DNA of 64,000 nucleotides, from NCBI RefSeq assembly GCF_900638025.1, contig NZ_LR134481.1, forward strand, positions 744,001 to 808,000, written 5' to 3'. Shown here piece by piece: positions 49,367 to 57,873 of the stretch. Origin of the DNA: Haemophilus parainfluenzae. GTDB lineage: Bacteria > Pseudomonadota > Gammaproteobacteria > Enterobacterales > Pasteurellaceae. Each line of letters starts with the position of its first letter. The first letter of the stretch is position 1. The notes below the pieces were generated by a model. The model was not told where the DNA came from and made no database searches. It worked only from the letters and a program-made list of their open reading frames with translations. The translations under genes and the position numbers were made by a program.

Positions 49367-50733
49367 TGTCTGAAATTATTTGGGATCTTGCGTTAATTCA
49401 AAAATATAACCAATCAGGACCTCGTTATACATCTTATCCAACTGCATTAGAATTTAATGAAAGTTACACAAACGAAGATTTTATTGCAGCGGCTAATCGT
49501 TATCCGGAAAGACCACTTTCCCTTTACGTACACATCCCGTTTTGTCACAAACTTTGCTATTTCTGTGGCTGTAATAAGGTGATTACTCGTCATCAACATA
49601 AGGCGGATATTTATCTTGATTACCTTGAAAAAGAAATCAAAGCGCGTTCAGAATTATTCAAAAATCGTATTGCGACTCAAGTGCATTGGGGTGGCGGTAC
49701 ACCGACTTATTTGACAGAAGAACAATCTGCTCGTTTGATGAAGATGCTTAAAGACCATTTTACGATTGCGGATAATGCAGAAGTCAGTATTGAAATGGAC
49801 CCACGCGAAATTGAACTCGATATGCTTGATCATTTACGCAATATTGGTTTTAACCGAATCAGTATGGGCGTACAAGATTTCAATAAAGCGGTTCAAAAAG
49901 CGGTAAACCGTGAACAAGATGAAGAGTTTGTGAATGCATTACTTGTTCGTGCTCGTGAGTTAGGTTTCCAATCTACTAATCTTGATTTAATTTATGGATT
50001 GCCACTTCAAAATGTAGAAAGTTTTATGTTCACATTACATAAAGTGATTGAATTGAATCCAGATCGTTTAAGTATCTTTAACTATGCTCATTTACCAAGT
50101 CGATTTGCGGGACAAGCAAAAATTAAAGAAGATCAATTACCGGCACCGGAAACAAAATTAGAAATCTTACAGAAAACGATCGAAACCTTAGGCAATGCAG
50201 GCTATAAGTTTATCGGTATGGATCACTTTGCTAAACCAGATGATGAATTAGCAATTGCTCAAGAGAAAGGTGTTTTACACCGAAATTTCCAAGGCTATAC
50301 CACGCAAGAAGAATGTGATTTGCTCGGTTTAGGTGTATCAGCCATTAGTTTATTAGGCGATACATATGCTCAAAACCAAAAAGAATTAAAACATTATTAT
50401 CATGATGTAGAAAATTCAGGTATTGCACTGCATAAAGGTTTAGCAATGACGGAAGAGGATTGCTTACGCCGTGATGTGATTAAGCAATTGATTTGTAACT
50501 TTAAGCTTGATTTTGCACCAATTGAAAAACAATATAATATTGATTTCAGAAAGCACTTTGTTGAAGATTTAAAGTTATTACAGCCATTACTTGAAGATGG
50601 ATTAATTTCTGAAACAGAAACAGGCTTACAAGTTTCGCCTAAAGGTCGCTTATTAATCCGTAATATTTGCTTATGCTTTGATACCTATTCAAGAGCAGCA
50701 GCTAAACGACAACAATTCTCTCGAATTATTTAA
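49366..50733 (+). CDS. hemN: Oxygen-independent coproporphyrinogen III oxidase
   Basis: Radical SAM enzyme converting coproporphyrinogen III to protoporphyrinogen IX in anaerobic haem synthesis. It is 455 aa. The cluster motif is C60-x3-C64-x2-C67 in PFCHKLCYFCGCN, followed by VHWGGGTPTYL and the SIEMDPREI stretch. The C-terminal HemN domain (about 360-455) and an N-terminal RYTSYPTALEF are also present. Length and N-terminus identify true HemN rather than HemW. H. influenzae is a classic haem auxotroph that lacks most of the pathway but can keep the late steps. One-base overlap with the gene before it. Confidence 0.95.
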   Translation: MSEIIWDLALIQKYNQSGPRYTSYPTALEFNESYTNEDFIAAANRYPERPLSLYVHIPFCHKLCYFCGCNKVITRHQHKADIYLDYLEKEIKARSELFKNRIATQVHWGGGTPTYLTEEQSARLMKMLKDHFTIADNAEVSIEMDPREIELDMLDHLRNIGFNRISMGVQDFNKAVQKAVNREQDEEFVNALLVRARELGFQSTNLDLIYGLPLQNVESFMFTLHKVIELNPDRLSIFNYAHLPSRFAGQAKIKEDQLPAPETKLEILQKTIETLGNAGYKFIGMDHFAKPDDELAIAQEKGVLHRNFQGYTTQEECDLLGLGVSAISLLGDTYAQNQKELKHYYHDVENSGIALHKGLAMTEEDCLRRDVIKQLICNFKLDFAPIEKQYNIDFRKHFVEDLKLLQPLLEDGLISETETGLQVSPKGRLLIRNICLCFDTYSRAAAKRQQFSRII

Positions 50734-50740
50734 TCATACA

Positions 50741-50773
50741 AAAACGGTCAAGACTTATATCTTGACTGTTTTT
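50741..50773. terminator. Bidirectional terminator between hemN and lysA
   Basis: AAAACGGTCAAGA (50741-50753) with TCTTGACTGTTTT (50760-50772, one G-T pair). T-run on each strand. The genes are convergent. Confidence 0.9.
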
Positions 50774-50785
50774 CTTTCAATCTAC

Positions 50786-52036
50786 TTATTTCACTATGCT
50801 TTCTAGTGCCCATAATTCGCTGAGATTTTCTCTGCGACGAATTAAGTGAGCTTTGTCTCCATCCACTAACACTTCAGCCGTACGTGGACGAGAATTATAG
50901 TTTGAAGACATACTTGCACCATAGGCACCCGCAGATCGTTGAGCAATATAATCACCTTCAGCAATGGCGAGCTCACGCTGTTTACCTAAGAAATCAGAGG
51001 TCTCACATACTGGGCCAACAACATCATAAATGGCTTTTTCACGCTCTAAAGTGCGGTCAATTTCAATGATGTTCATATAAGCTTCATAGAGTGCAGGGCG
51101 AATCATGTCGTTCATGCCGGTATCGGTAATCGCGAAGTTACGGCTTTCATTACTTTTTAGGTATTGAACTTTAGCCACTAAAATCCCCGCATTCGCCGCA
51201 ATCGCTCGACCAGGTTCTAGAATAATTTCGAGATTTTCATAGCCTTTTAATTTATTCAGTAACGCTGCGGCATAATCACTGGGATGTGGCGGTGTTTCAT
51301 CAGTATAAGTTACGCCTAAACCGCCACCGAGATCTAAGTGTTTTAACATGATGTCATCTTCTTTTAACTGTTCTATTAAACGAATAAGGCGATCCGTTGC
51401 ATCTAAGAAGGGTTGTAATTCAGTCAGTTGAGAGCCAATATGGCAATCCATACCGGTAATTTTTACATGAGGTAAGGTTGCTGCTAATTTATATACTTCA
51501 AGCGCTTCATCTACGCTCACACCAAATTTATTCTCTTTTAATCCAGTGGAAATGTAAGGATGTGTATGGGCATCGACATCGGGGTTTACGCGTAAAGAAA
51601 TAGGGGCTATTTTACCCATTTCGCCAGCAATTTGGTTGATATGATGTAATTCCGCAACAGATTCTACATTAAAACAACGAATGCCTACTTCTAATGCTCG
51701 CATAATTTCGGCACGAGATTTTGCCACACCAGAAAAGACCACTTTTGAAGCCTCTCCGCCAGCTGCTAAGACACGTTCTAATTCGCCCTGTGAAACAATA
51801 TCAAAGCCTGATCCTAATTTTGCCATTATATTTAATATACCAATATTGGAGTTGGCTTTTACGGCATAGCAAATTAAGTGCGGATGCTCTCCTAAGGCTG
51901 AATCAAAGGCATGCCAATGGCGCTCAAGCGTGGCACGAGAATAAATATAAAGCGGTGTGTCAAATTCTTCAGCAAGTTGTTTGACGGGTAAATCTTCAAC
52001 ATAAAGTTGCTCGTTTTTATATTGGAAAAAATCCAT
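50786..52036 (-). CDS. lysA: Diaminopimelate decarboxylase LysA
   Basis: PLP enzyme for the last step of lysine synthesis. It is 416 aa of the alanine-racemase-like fold. PLP-lysine in CYAVKANSN (K60), glycine loop DLGGGLGVTY, EPGRAIAANAG, and the active-site Cys in CETSDFLGK near residue 342. AGGAATCC precedes the ATG on the minus strand. It lies 27 bp downstream of lptM, with an uptake signal (52049-52057) between them. A second uptake signal lies inside the gene (51049-51057). Confidence 0.97.
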   Translation of the reverse strand: MDFFQYKNEQLYVEDLPVKQLAEEFDTPLYIYSRATLERHWHAFDSALGEHPHLICYAVKANSNIGILNIMAKLGSGFDIVSQGELERVLAAGGEASKVVFSGVAKSRAEIMRALEVGIRCFNVESVAELHHINQIAGEMGKIAPISLRVNPDVDAHTHPYISTGLKENKFGVSVDEALEVYKLAATLPHVKITGMDCHIGSQLTELQPFLDATDRLIRLIEQLKEDDIMLKHLDLGGGLGVTYTDETPPHPSDYAAALLNKLKGYENLEIILEPGRAIAANAGILVAKVQYLKSNESRNFAITDTGMNDMIRPALYEAYMNIIEIDRTLEREKAIYDVVGPVCETSDFLGKQRELAIAEGDYIAQRSAGAYGASMSSNYNSRPRTAEVLVDGDKAHLIRRRENLSELWALESIVK

Positions 52037-52063
52037 GAGGAATCCTTTAAGTGCGGTCAGTTT

Positions 52064-52189
52064 TTATTGTGTTTTTTGCGTGCTTTGCGATTGTTCTTTT
52101 TCAGGGAAATATAATGATCCTTTTACACCACAACCTGTAGCCAAAGTACAGAATGCACCTAATAACAAAATAGAAAGTAATTTTTTCAT
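52064..52189 (-). CDS. lptM: LPS translocon maturation lipoprotein LptM (YifL)
   Basis: Tiny lipoprotein of 41 aa. The lipoprotein signal ends at ATGC with lipidated Cys20, immediately followed by the invariant GVKGSLYFP motif of LptM/YifL. LptM helps oxidative assembly of the LptD/LptE outer-membrane LPS translocon by mimicking LPS binding. It is encoded directly upstream of lysA, a linkage common in gammaproteobacteria. The ATG follows GAGAGATTG. The C-terminal tail is polar (KEQSQSTQKTQ). Confidence 0.9.
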   Translation of the reverse strand: MKKLLSILLLGAFCTLATGCGVKGSLYFPEKEQSQSTQKTQ

Positions 52190-52221
52190 TTTTCAATCTC
52201 TCTAATAAGTAAAATCTGCCT

Positions 52222-52249
52222 TTGCCAACGAGGCGAAAGGCTTTATAAT
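52222..52249 (+). promoter_or_regulatory. Candidate cyaY-recQ promoter
   Basis: TTGCCA (52222-52227), 16-bp spacer, TATAAT (52244-52249), 35 bp before the cyaY ATG in the 95-bp gap between divergent lptM and cyaY. Confidence 0.6.
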
Positions 52250-52284
52250 TCACGGCATTCTATCAGATTTAATCGGAAAATTTT

Positions 52285-52590
52285 ATGAATGTTGCAGAAT
52301 TTCACCAAAATGTTGAACAGGTTTGGCAAAAAATTGAAGAAGCGTTAGAGAATCAAGATTGCAATGTGGATTGCGAAACACAAGGTTCGGTATTCACGAT
52401 CACATTTGATGATCGCTCACAAATCGTCATTAATAAGCAAGAACCGCTTCTTGAGCTTTGGCTTGCGAGCCGTTTGGGCGGATTCCATTTTGCCTATAAA
52501 AATAATGATTGGGTGGCAAATGATGGTAAACGCTTTTGGGATTCTTTAACCGAGGCGGTTGCTGATCATGGAGAAACGGTAACATTCTAA
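52285..52590 (+). CDS. cyaY: Iron-sulfur cluster assembly protein CyaY (frataxin)
   Basis: Bacterial frataxin, a regulator of IscS-dependent Fe-S assembly and iron donor. It is 101 aa. An acidic first helix ([20 protein letters not shown]), the [20 protein letters not shown] strand region, [14 protein letters not shown] and a conserved GGFHF. It is divergent from lptM/lysA and overlaps recQ by one base (TAATG), so the two are probably co-transcribed. Confidence 0.95.
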   Translation: MNVAEFHQNVEQVWQKIEEALENQDCNVDCETQGSVFTITFDDRSQIVINKQEPLLELWLASRLGGFHFAYKNNDWVANDGKRFWDSLTEAVADHGETVTF

Positions 52591-54455
52591 TGGCCGAACT
52601 CGCGGAACATGCCCCGCAAAAAACAGACTTAAAAACGACCGCACTTACTACGTTGCGGTCTGTTTTTGGTTACCAATCTTTCCGCAAAGGGCAGGAAGAA
52701 GTGATTCATGCTGCATTAAGCGGTCAAGATGCCTTAGTGGTGATGGCCACAGGAAATGGCAAATCCCTGTGTTATCAAATTCCAGCACTTTGTTTTCCCG
52801 GTCTCACATTAGTGATTTCGCCTTTGATTTCTTTAATGAAGGATCAGGTAGATCAACTCCAAGCAAACGGCATTGAAGCCGATTTTCTAAACTCTAGTCA
52901 GAAGCCAGAACAACAACAGCAAGTTGAAAATAAGCTGATTTCAGGTCAATTAAAATTATTATATGTTTCGCCTGAAAAAGTGATGACAAACAGCTTTTTT
53001 CAGCTGATTTCTTATGCTCAAATTTCCTTTATTGCCATTGATGAAGCGCACTGTATTTCACAATGGGGTCATGATTTTCGCCCTGAATATACCCAACTTG
53101 GCGGCTTAAAAGCAGCGTTTCCAAATGCGCCAATTATGGCATTAACGGCGACTGCGGATTACGCGACAAGACAGGATATTCTCACTCATCTTGAATTAGA
53201 CAATCCTCACAAGTACATTGGTAGTTTTGACCGTCCGAATATTCGTTATACGTTGGAAGAAAAGTTTAAGCCGATGGAGCAGCTTACGCGTTTTGTGTTA
53301 GCTCAAAAAGGCAAAAGTGGCATTGTGTATTGCAATAGTCGTTCGAAAGTGGAACGTATAGCAGAAACTTTGCGAAATAAAGGCGTGTCGGCTGCAGCGT
53401 ATCATGCAGGGATGGAAACCGCACTGCGTGAACGCGTCCAGCAAGATTTTCAACGAGACAATGTTCAAGTTGTGGTTGCGACGATAGCGTTTGGCATGGG
53501 GATTAATAAATCTAATGTGCGTTTTGTCGCCCATTTTGATTTGCCGAGAAGCATTGAATCATATTACCAAGAAACTGGTCGTGCGGGGCGAGATGATTTA
53601 CCTGCGGAAGCGGTGCTTTTCTACGAACCGGCTGATTATGCTTGGTTACAGAAAATTCTGCTTGAAAAGCCAGAGACGCCACAACGTCAAATTGAGCAAC
53701 ATAAATTGGAAGCCATTGGTGAATTTGCCGAAAGCCAGACTTGCCGCCGTTTAGTGTTACTCAATTATTTTGGTGAATATCGTCAAACGCCTTGTCAAAA
53801 CTGCGATATTTGTCTTGACCCGCCGAAGAAATATGATGGCTTAATTGATGCGCAAAAAGTGATGTCGACGATTTATCGTGTGGGTCAATGTTTCGGTGTG
53901 CAATATGTGATTGCGGTATTGCGAGGGATGCATAACCAAAAAATTATGGAACGTCAGCATGATAAGTTAAGTGTTTATGGCATTGGTAAAGATAAAAGCA
54001 AAGAACATTGGCAATCTGTGATTCGACAACTGATTCATCTTGGTTTTATTCAACAAGTGATCGGTGAGTTTAATAGTGCCACGCTTCAGCTCACAGAAAG
54101 CGCTCGCCCTGTTTTAAAAGGTGAAGTGCCGCTTGAATTGGCGATGCCACGCATTTCATCTATTAATAAAATTGCGCATACGTCTCATAAAAATACGGTA
54201 GCAAATTACGATAAAGATCTGTTTGCTCGCTTACGTTTCTTACGGAAGCAGCTAGCGGATAAAGAAAATATTCCACCGTATATTGTCTTTAACGATGCAA
54301 CATTACAGGAAATGGCACAATATATGCCAACAAGTAATATTGAAATGTTACAAATTAATGGCGTAGGATCGATCAAATTAGAACGCTTTGGGCAGCCGTT
54401 TATGGCATTGATTCGAGAGCACAAAGCAATTCTAGAAAAGGCAGAAAAAGAATAA
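52590..54455 (+). CDS. recQ: ATP-dependent DNA helicase RecQ
   Basis: 3'-5' superfamily 2 helicase for recombination and fork repair, 621 aa. Helicase core: [16 protein letters not shown] (motif I, with Asn where GGGKS is common), [17 protein letters not shown] (motif II), LTATAD (III), [14 protein letters not shown] (IV), AYHAGM, and [20 protein letters not shown] with QETGRAGRD (V/VI). Then the RQC zinc site ([19 protein letters not shown]), winged helix and a C-terminal HRDC domain. The N-terminal 15 residues are encoded across a reverse uptake signal (52638-52646). Starts at the cyaY stop. Confidence 0.97.
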   Translation: MAELAEHAPQKTDLKTTALTTLRSVFGYQSFRKGQEEVIHAALSGQDALVVMATGNGKSLCYQIPALCFPGLTLVISPLISLMKDQVDQLQANGIEADFLNSSQKPEQQQQVENKLISGQLKLLYVSPEKVMTNSFFQLISYAQISFIAIDEAHCISQWGHDFRPEYTQLGGLKAAFPNAPIMALTATADYATRQDILTHLELDNPHKYIGSFDRPNIRYTLEEKFKPMEQLTRFVLAQKGKSGIVYCNSRSKVERIAETLRNKGVSAAAYHAGMETALRERVQQDFQRDNVQVVVATIAFGMGINKSNVRFVAHFDLPRSIESYYQETGRAGRDDLPAEAVLFYEPADYAWLQKILLEKPETPQRQIEQHKLEAIGEFAESQTCRRLVLLNYFGEYRQTPCQNCDICLDPPKKYDGLIDAQKVMSTIYRVGQCFGVQYVIAVLRGMHNQKIMERQHDKLSVYGIGKDKSKEHWQSVIRQLIHLGFIQQVIGEFNSATLQLTESARPVLKGEVPLELAMPRISSINKIAHTSHKNTVANYDKDLFARLRFLRKQLADKENIPPYIVFNDATLQEMAQYMPTSNIEMLQINGVGSIKLERFGQPFMALIREHKAILEKAEKE

Positions 54456-54493
54456 GTGCGGTCAAAAAACAAAGAATTTTTCGACCGCACTTT
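54454..54493. terminator. Inverted uptake-signal terminator between recQ and the yjjI-like gene
   Basis: AAGTGCGGT (54454-54462) and ACCGCACTT (54484-54492) with a 21-nt loop. T-runs follow on both strands. The two genes are convergent. Confidence 0.92.
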
Positions 54494-54497
54494 TTTT

Positions 54498-56039
54498 CTA
54501 GCTTGCACTTACATTTTGTTCATCGCGTAATTGACGGTCAAAGACTTGTGCACAATCATCGGTACCCGAACCATACCAAGTAGTATCACGTAATGCCACT
54601 TCACCTTTACGGTATTTTTCCACTTCGCTTTTCTTCACCAAATAACCCGTTACACGAATTAAATCGGTGTTTTTAAGATAAGTCGTGATGTAGCGGTAAC
54701 CTTGTGCAAATGAACCATCGATAATATCAACGACGGCATCTAAATGATCCACATAGGTTTGGTCAAAGGCAAATAAATCTCCTGTACCTGATGGGAAGTA
54801 CTTATGGAATGGTGCCGATTGTTTTAAATGAGCTAATAATGTTGGTTCTTCGCCCACACGAATGCGATGTGCAGGCGCATTACGTTTATCTTCTTCATGA
54901 TTGCTTGCACCCACTTGCGCATGTAATAAATAACGGTTGCCCGTGCGTTCAGCATACACGCCTTCATGGTTATCTGTGACTTCTTTTAATTTATCCATAA
55001 TCAAGGTTGCAATTTCATCACCGCGTTGGCTTTTACCAAAGGTTTCATCTAAGCCTTCTTGTTGCAATAAATGATTTGCCGCATCTGCGAGGCCAACAAT
55101 GGCAAACATTCCTGTAAAATTAGTGCGTTTGATAAACCCTTCTTTTTCGAGGAATGAGGTATTGAAGAAGTTGCTTTCTTCCACGACAAATTTATGGCGT
55201 TTATCCATAGTGGAGAGCGCGCATTTTGCAACACGAGGTAAAAGTTCATTGACCATTTCATCCACGGTTTTACAAGCACGAGCAATAGTTCCTAAGCGCA
55301 AGCGAGTGAGCGTATAAGCACCGCCACATTCAGGGAGTGCGTTATAGCAGCTTGCAATACCATATTGTTCGCCTAAGTCAGAAATGTAGTAAGCATCATT
55401 GGCAAAAGACGGTTTAGAAACCAATAAGCAGGCTTTTGCCGCTAATTCTGCGAATTCACGACTTGTTTTGCTTTTATCGTAACGAATAGTCATATTTGGT
55501 GTTGGCGCTTCCAACTCAATCACCGCTTTTAAAATCAAACGCCCTGCTTTGGTGTCATAAGGCCCAATATTGGCATGACAGAATGAATCTGGCACGGTTT
55601 TATCCACATGATTTAAGAAACGTTTAATTTTGATGTAGTCTTGTTCTTCATCGGTAATAAACGGGTCAAGTAGCATGTCTAATCGCCCAATGTAAACCGG
55701 GAATGTGGTAATGGAGGGCACGTGGGAATATAAAATCAATAAGCCATCTAATGCTTCATCAAGATCTTTTGGTGCGGGCAATTCAAGGAATTCACAGCCT
55801 TTTTTAATATACACATTGTAATCCGGCAAAATATAACGTGGGCGATAAATCGCATAGCCTTCGTTTAAATCACAGATCATTTGATTTTGAAGGAATTGCC
55901 ATTCTTCATCCGTATAGCCTAATAATTCACGAGGATCAAATAATCGCTCGGCAATATTGCCTAAACACATGAGTTTTTGTTGATAGGTAAGCGTGTTGGA
56001 TTTTACGGTATCCAAAATATCTTGAAGAGATGCAAGCAT
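54498..56039 (-). CDS. yjjI: YjjI family glycyl-radical enzyme
   Basis: Member of the YjjI (DUF3029) group related to pyruvate formate-lyase, substrate unknown. It is 513 aa. A candidate active-site Cys lies in GIASCYNALPECGGAYTLTR, and the glycyl-radical loop near the C-terminus is IRVTGYLVKKSEV with Gly465. A short tail with YGSGTDDC follows. Such enzymes work only without oxygen and need a radical SAM activase (YjjW), which in E. coli is adjacent. No activase gene is adjacent here: recQ is downstream and a membrane protein gene is divergent. A CRP-type palindrome lies 75 bp upstream. Confidence 0.85.
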   Translation of the reverse strand: MLASLQDILDTVKSNTLTYQQKLMCLGNIAERLFDPRELLGYTDEEWQFLQNQMICDLNEGYAIYRPRYILPDYNVYIKKGCEFLELPAPKDLDEALDGLLILYSHVPSITTFPVYIGRLDMLLDPFITDEEQDYIKIKRFLNHVDKTVPDSFCHANIGPYDTKAGRLILKAVIELEAPTPNMTIRYDKSKTSREFAELAAKACLLVSKPSFANDAYYISDLGEQYGIASCYNALPECGGAYTLTRLRLGTIARACKTVDEMVNELLPRVAKCALSTMDKRHKFVVEESNFFNTSFLEKEGFIKRTNFTGMFAIVGLADAANHLLQQEGLDETFGKSQRGDEIATLIMDKLKEVTDNHEGVYAERTGNRYLLHAQVGASNHEEDKRNAPAHRIRVGEEPTLLAHLKQSAPFHKYFPSGTGDLFAFDQTYVDHLDAVVDIIDGSFAQGYRYITTYLKNTDLIRVTGYLVKKSEVEKYRKGEVALRDTTWYGSGTDDCAQVFDRQLRDEQNVSAS

Positions 56040-56104
56040 AATAATGTCCTGATTAAAAAGGGTAGCTTATTTTAAGTCAGTGAATGAGTAATGACAATTT
56101 TGAC

Positions 56105-56125
56105 AATGTGATCCGCATCACATTT
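56105..56125. promoter_or_regulatory. CRP binding site between yjjI and the YczE-like gene
   Basis: TGTGA-N6-TCACA at 56107-56122, with flanking AA/TTT, a near-consensus canonical (CRP-N) site. The centre TCCGCA resembles the CRP-S sites, but the TGTGA/TCACA cores mark it as Sxy-independent. Could regulate either divergent gene. Confidence 0.8.
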
Positions 56126-56229
56126 ATGATATTTATCAGTCAATTCGGTTATATCATATGAAGTTAAAATGTTTGGGTTTTATCGGGTTTCCCATTATGA
56201 TGTTGGCGTTAAACATAAACAGGAATAAT

Positions 56230-56895
56230 ATGAAAAAAGCACGGGTGATTCCCCACACCAGTTGGGCAGCCAAATCGCTATGGTCAGTCGAAGGTAAAAC
56301 CATGTCGATGCTCTTATTTGCATTGGCAATACTGGGCATTGGAGATGGCTTAATTGTGCTCGCTAATTTGGGCTCTTCACCTTGGACCGTGCTTTCTCAA
56401 GGTGTGGCATTACAAGCTAAGGTGAGTATCGGTTGGTCATCATTTTGGATTAGCTGTTTGGTAATGTTAGCCTGGATTCCCTTCAAATTAAGGCTTGGGC
56501 TTGGCACCATTCTGAATATTATTGTGATTGCCTTTTTCCTTGGCTTAACCACGAAAATTGTGCCAGAACCAACCGCACTTTTTAGCCGAATTTTATTCGG
56601 TGGAATTGGGCTTTTACTTTATGGATTAGGGACGGCATTGTATTTAACCTGTCATCAGGGGGCAGGCCCGCGGGATGGTTTAATGGTGGGGCTTTGTCAA
56701 CGTCTTCATTTAAAAGTGGGGATTGTGAGAACAAGCCTTGAAGTGTCGGTTTGTGTGTTAGGTTATATTCTCGGCGGCACAGTCGGAATTGGTACCGTTG
56801 TTTTTGCCGCCGCGATAGGTTGGATAGTGCAGTTATGCTTAAACTCAATTGCTCGCTTGCCACATCTTCCGCACGAAGGGGATAATCTCCACTAA
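56230..56895 (+). CDS. YczE/YyaS/YitT family membrane protein
   Basis: Integral membrane protein of about 221 aa with five or six hydrophobic segments. The conserved family pattern includes IGDGLIVLANLGSSPWTVLS near the N-terminus and the late QGAGPRDGLMVGLCQRL, as in B. subtilis YczE. Function unknown. I use ATG 56230 because AGGAATAAT is directly upstream. The frame reaches 56158, but without a ribosome-binding site. It is divergent from yjjI, and its 3' end overlaps the GT9 gene on the other strand by about 50 bp. A reverse uptake signal is embedded (56573-56581). Confidence 0.8.
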   Translation: MKKARVIPHTSWAAKSLWSVEGKTMSMLLFALAILGIGDGLIVLANLGSSPWTVLSQGVALQAKVSIGWSSFWISCLVMLAWIPFKLRLGLGTILNIIVIAFFLGLTTKIVPEPTALFSRILFGGIGLLLYGLGTALYLTCHQGAGPRDGLMVGLCQRLHLKVGIVRTSLEVSVCVLGYILGGTVGIGTVVFAAAIGWIVQLCLNSIARLPHLPHEGDNLH

Positions 56896-57873
56896 GGCAT
56901 CATCAATAGAAATTAAACCTAAATTCATTTCCTCTTTCCCTTTTGGCGGGCAGAAAGCAAGATGTTTGTCTGCATCGTTAATCGGTTTCCAACGACGAGG
57001 CTGAGATGACCGACTATTTGGATAGAATCCGATTGTTGGCACATTGAATGCACTGCTTAAATGCAATGGTCCAGTAGAGCCCGCAATGAATAAATCCGCG
57101 CAAGCCAGAGAGTGTGCAAAATCAACCAATCCTTTATTCTTATCGTAAACAACCACATTTGGATTGTCGATTTTTGCTGCTAACTCATGGGCTTTTTCAC
57201 TTTCACCAGGTCCTGCTGTTAAGATAATCTGGCAATCAAATTCGCTTAACAAACCTTGTATCAATTGAGCATATTGCGACAATGAGAGACTTGTTGCTGA
57301 ACCACCTGTTCCGCTATGCACAAACACCCATTTTTTATCTGCCGATAAACCGAATTGTTTTTGAAGAAAAACACGTTGATTTTTAACCGCACTTTCAGGA
57401 AGTGAAAGGTAAGGTGGTTTGGGTTCCACAATCGGCATATTGTGTTTTTTTAAGAACGCCCGAACCAAATCTTGATTGTATTCTGCTTCAGATTTTTCTG
57501 AGCGTGAACGGCGTTGTGTTAAACGATGGTTATAAAGGATTTGCACCCATTTCGTTGCAGGCGCAAGACGATAAGGAATCCCACTTTTCCACGCTAATTT
57601 ACCGTTATGGGTATTGGAAAAGAAGCTAATCATGCCATCAAATTGCTGCTCTTTGATTTCTTTAACAAGACGATTAAAATCCGCTTTGTCGTTCTTGGCA
57701 CTATCAATGATGACATTATCTAAATAGGGGCAAATTTGAGCCAATGGGGCTGTATAAGCCGGTACAAGTGCAGTTAGTTTTAGCTCGGGATTTGAGGCTT
57801 TCAACATCGCAAAAGCCGGAAACGCCTGAACAAAATCCCCTAGTTTATCGTTACGAATGACTAAAATTTTCAT
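56845..57873 (-). CDS. Glycosyltransferase family 9 protein (heptosyltransferase-like)
   Basis: GT-B enzyme of the heptosyltransferase family acting on the lipooligosaccharide inner core. It is 342 aa. N-terminal MKILVIRNDKLGDFVQAFPA (the DKLGD motif), acceptor-side loop about 60-130, and the donor-binding C-terminal half with VFVHSGTGGSATSLSLSQYA, and ADLFIAGSTGPLHLSSAFNV with the conserved STGPLHLS. It resembles the third heptosyltransferase (orfH type) of H. influenzae, but I cannot fix the step. It is cotranscribed with the O-antigen-ligase-like gene (stop and start share base 57873). Confidence 0.82.
   Translation of the reverse strand: MKILVIRNDKLGDFVQAFPAFAMLKASNPELKLTALVPAYTAPLAQICPYLDNVIIDSAKNDKADFNRLVKEIKEQQFDGMISFFSNTHNGKLAWKSGIPYRLAPATKWVQILYNHRLTQRRSRSEKSEAEYNQDLVRAFLKKHNMPIVEPKPPYLSLPESAVKNQRVFLQKQFGLSADKKWVFVHSGTGGSATSLSLSQYAQLIQGLLSEFDCQIILTAGPGESEKAHELAAKIDNPNVVVYDKNKGLVDFAHSLACADLFIAGSTGPLHLSSAFNVPTIGFYPNSRSSQPRRWKPINDADKHLAFCPPKGKEEMNLGLISIDDALVEIIPFVRKMWQASN

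Noticed and set aside
51850..51900. Uptake-signal-like AAGTGCGGA in lysA and AAGTGCGGC in pgk
   Set aside because: Differ from the 9-bp core at the last base, so not counted as exact uptake signals.
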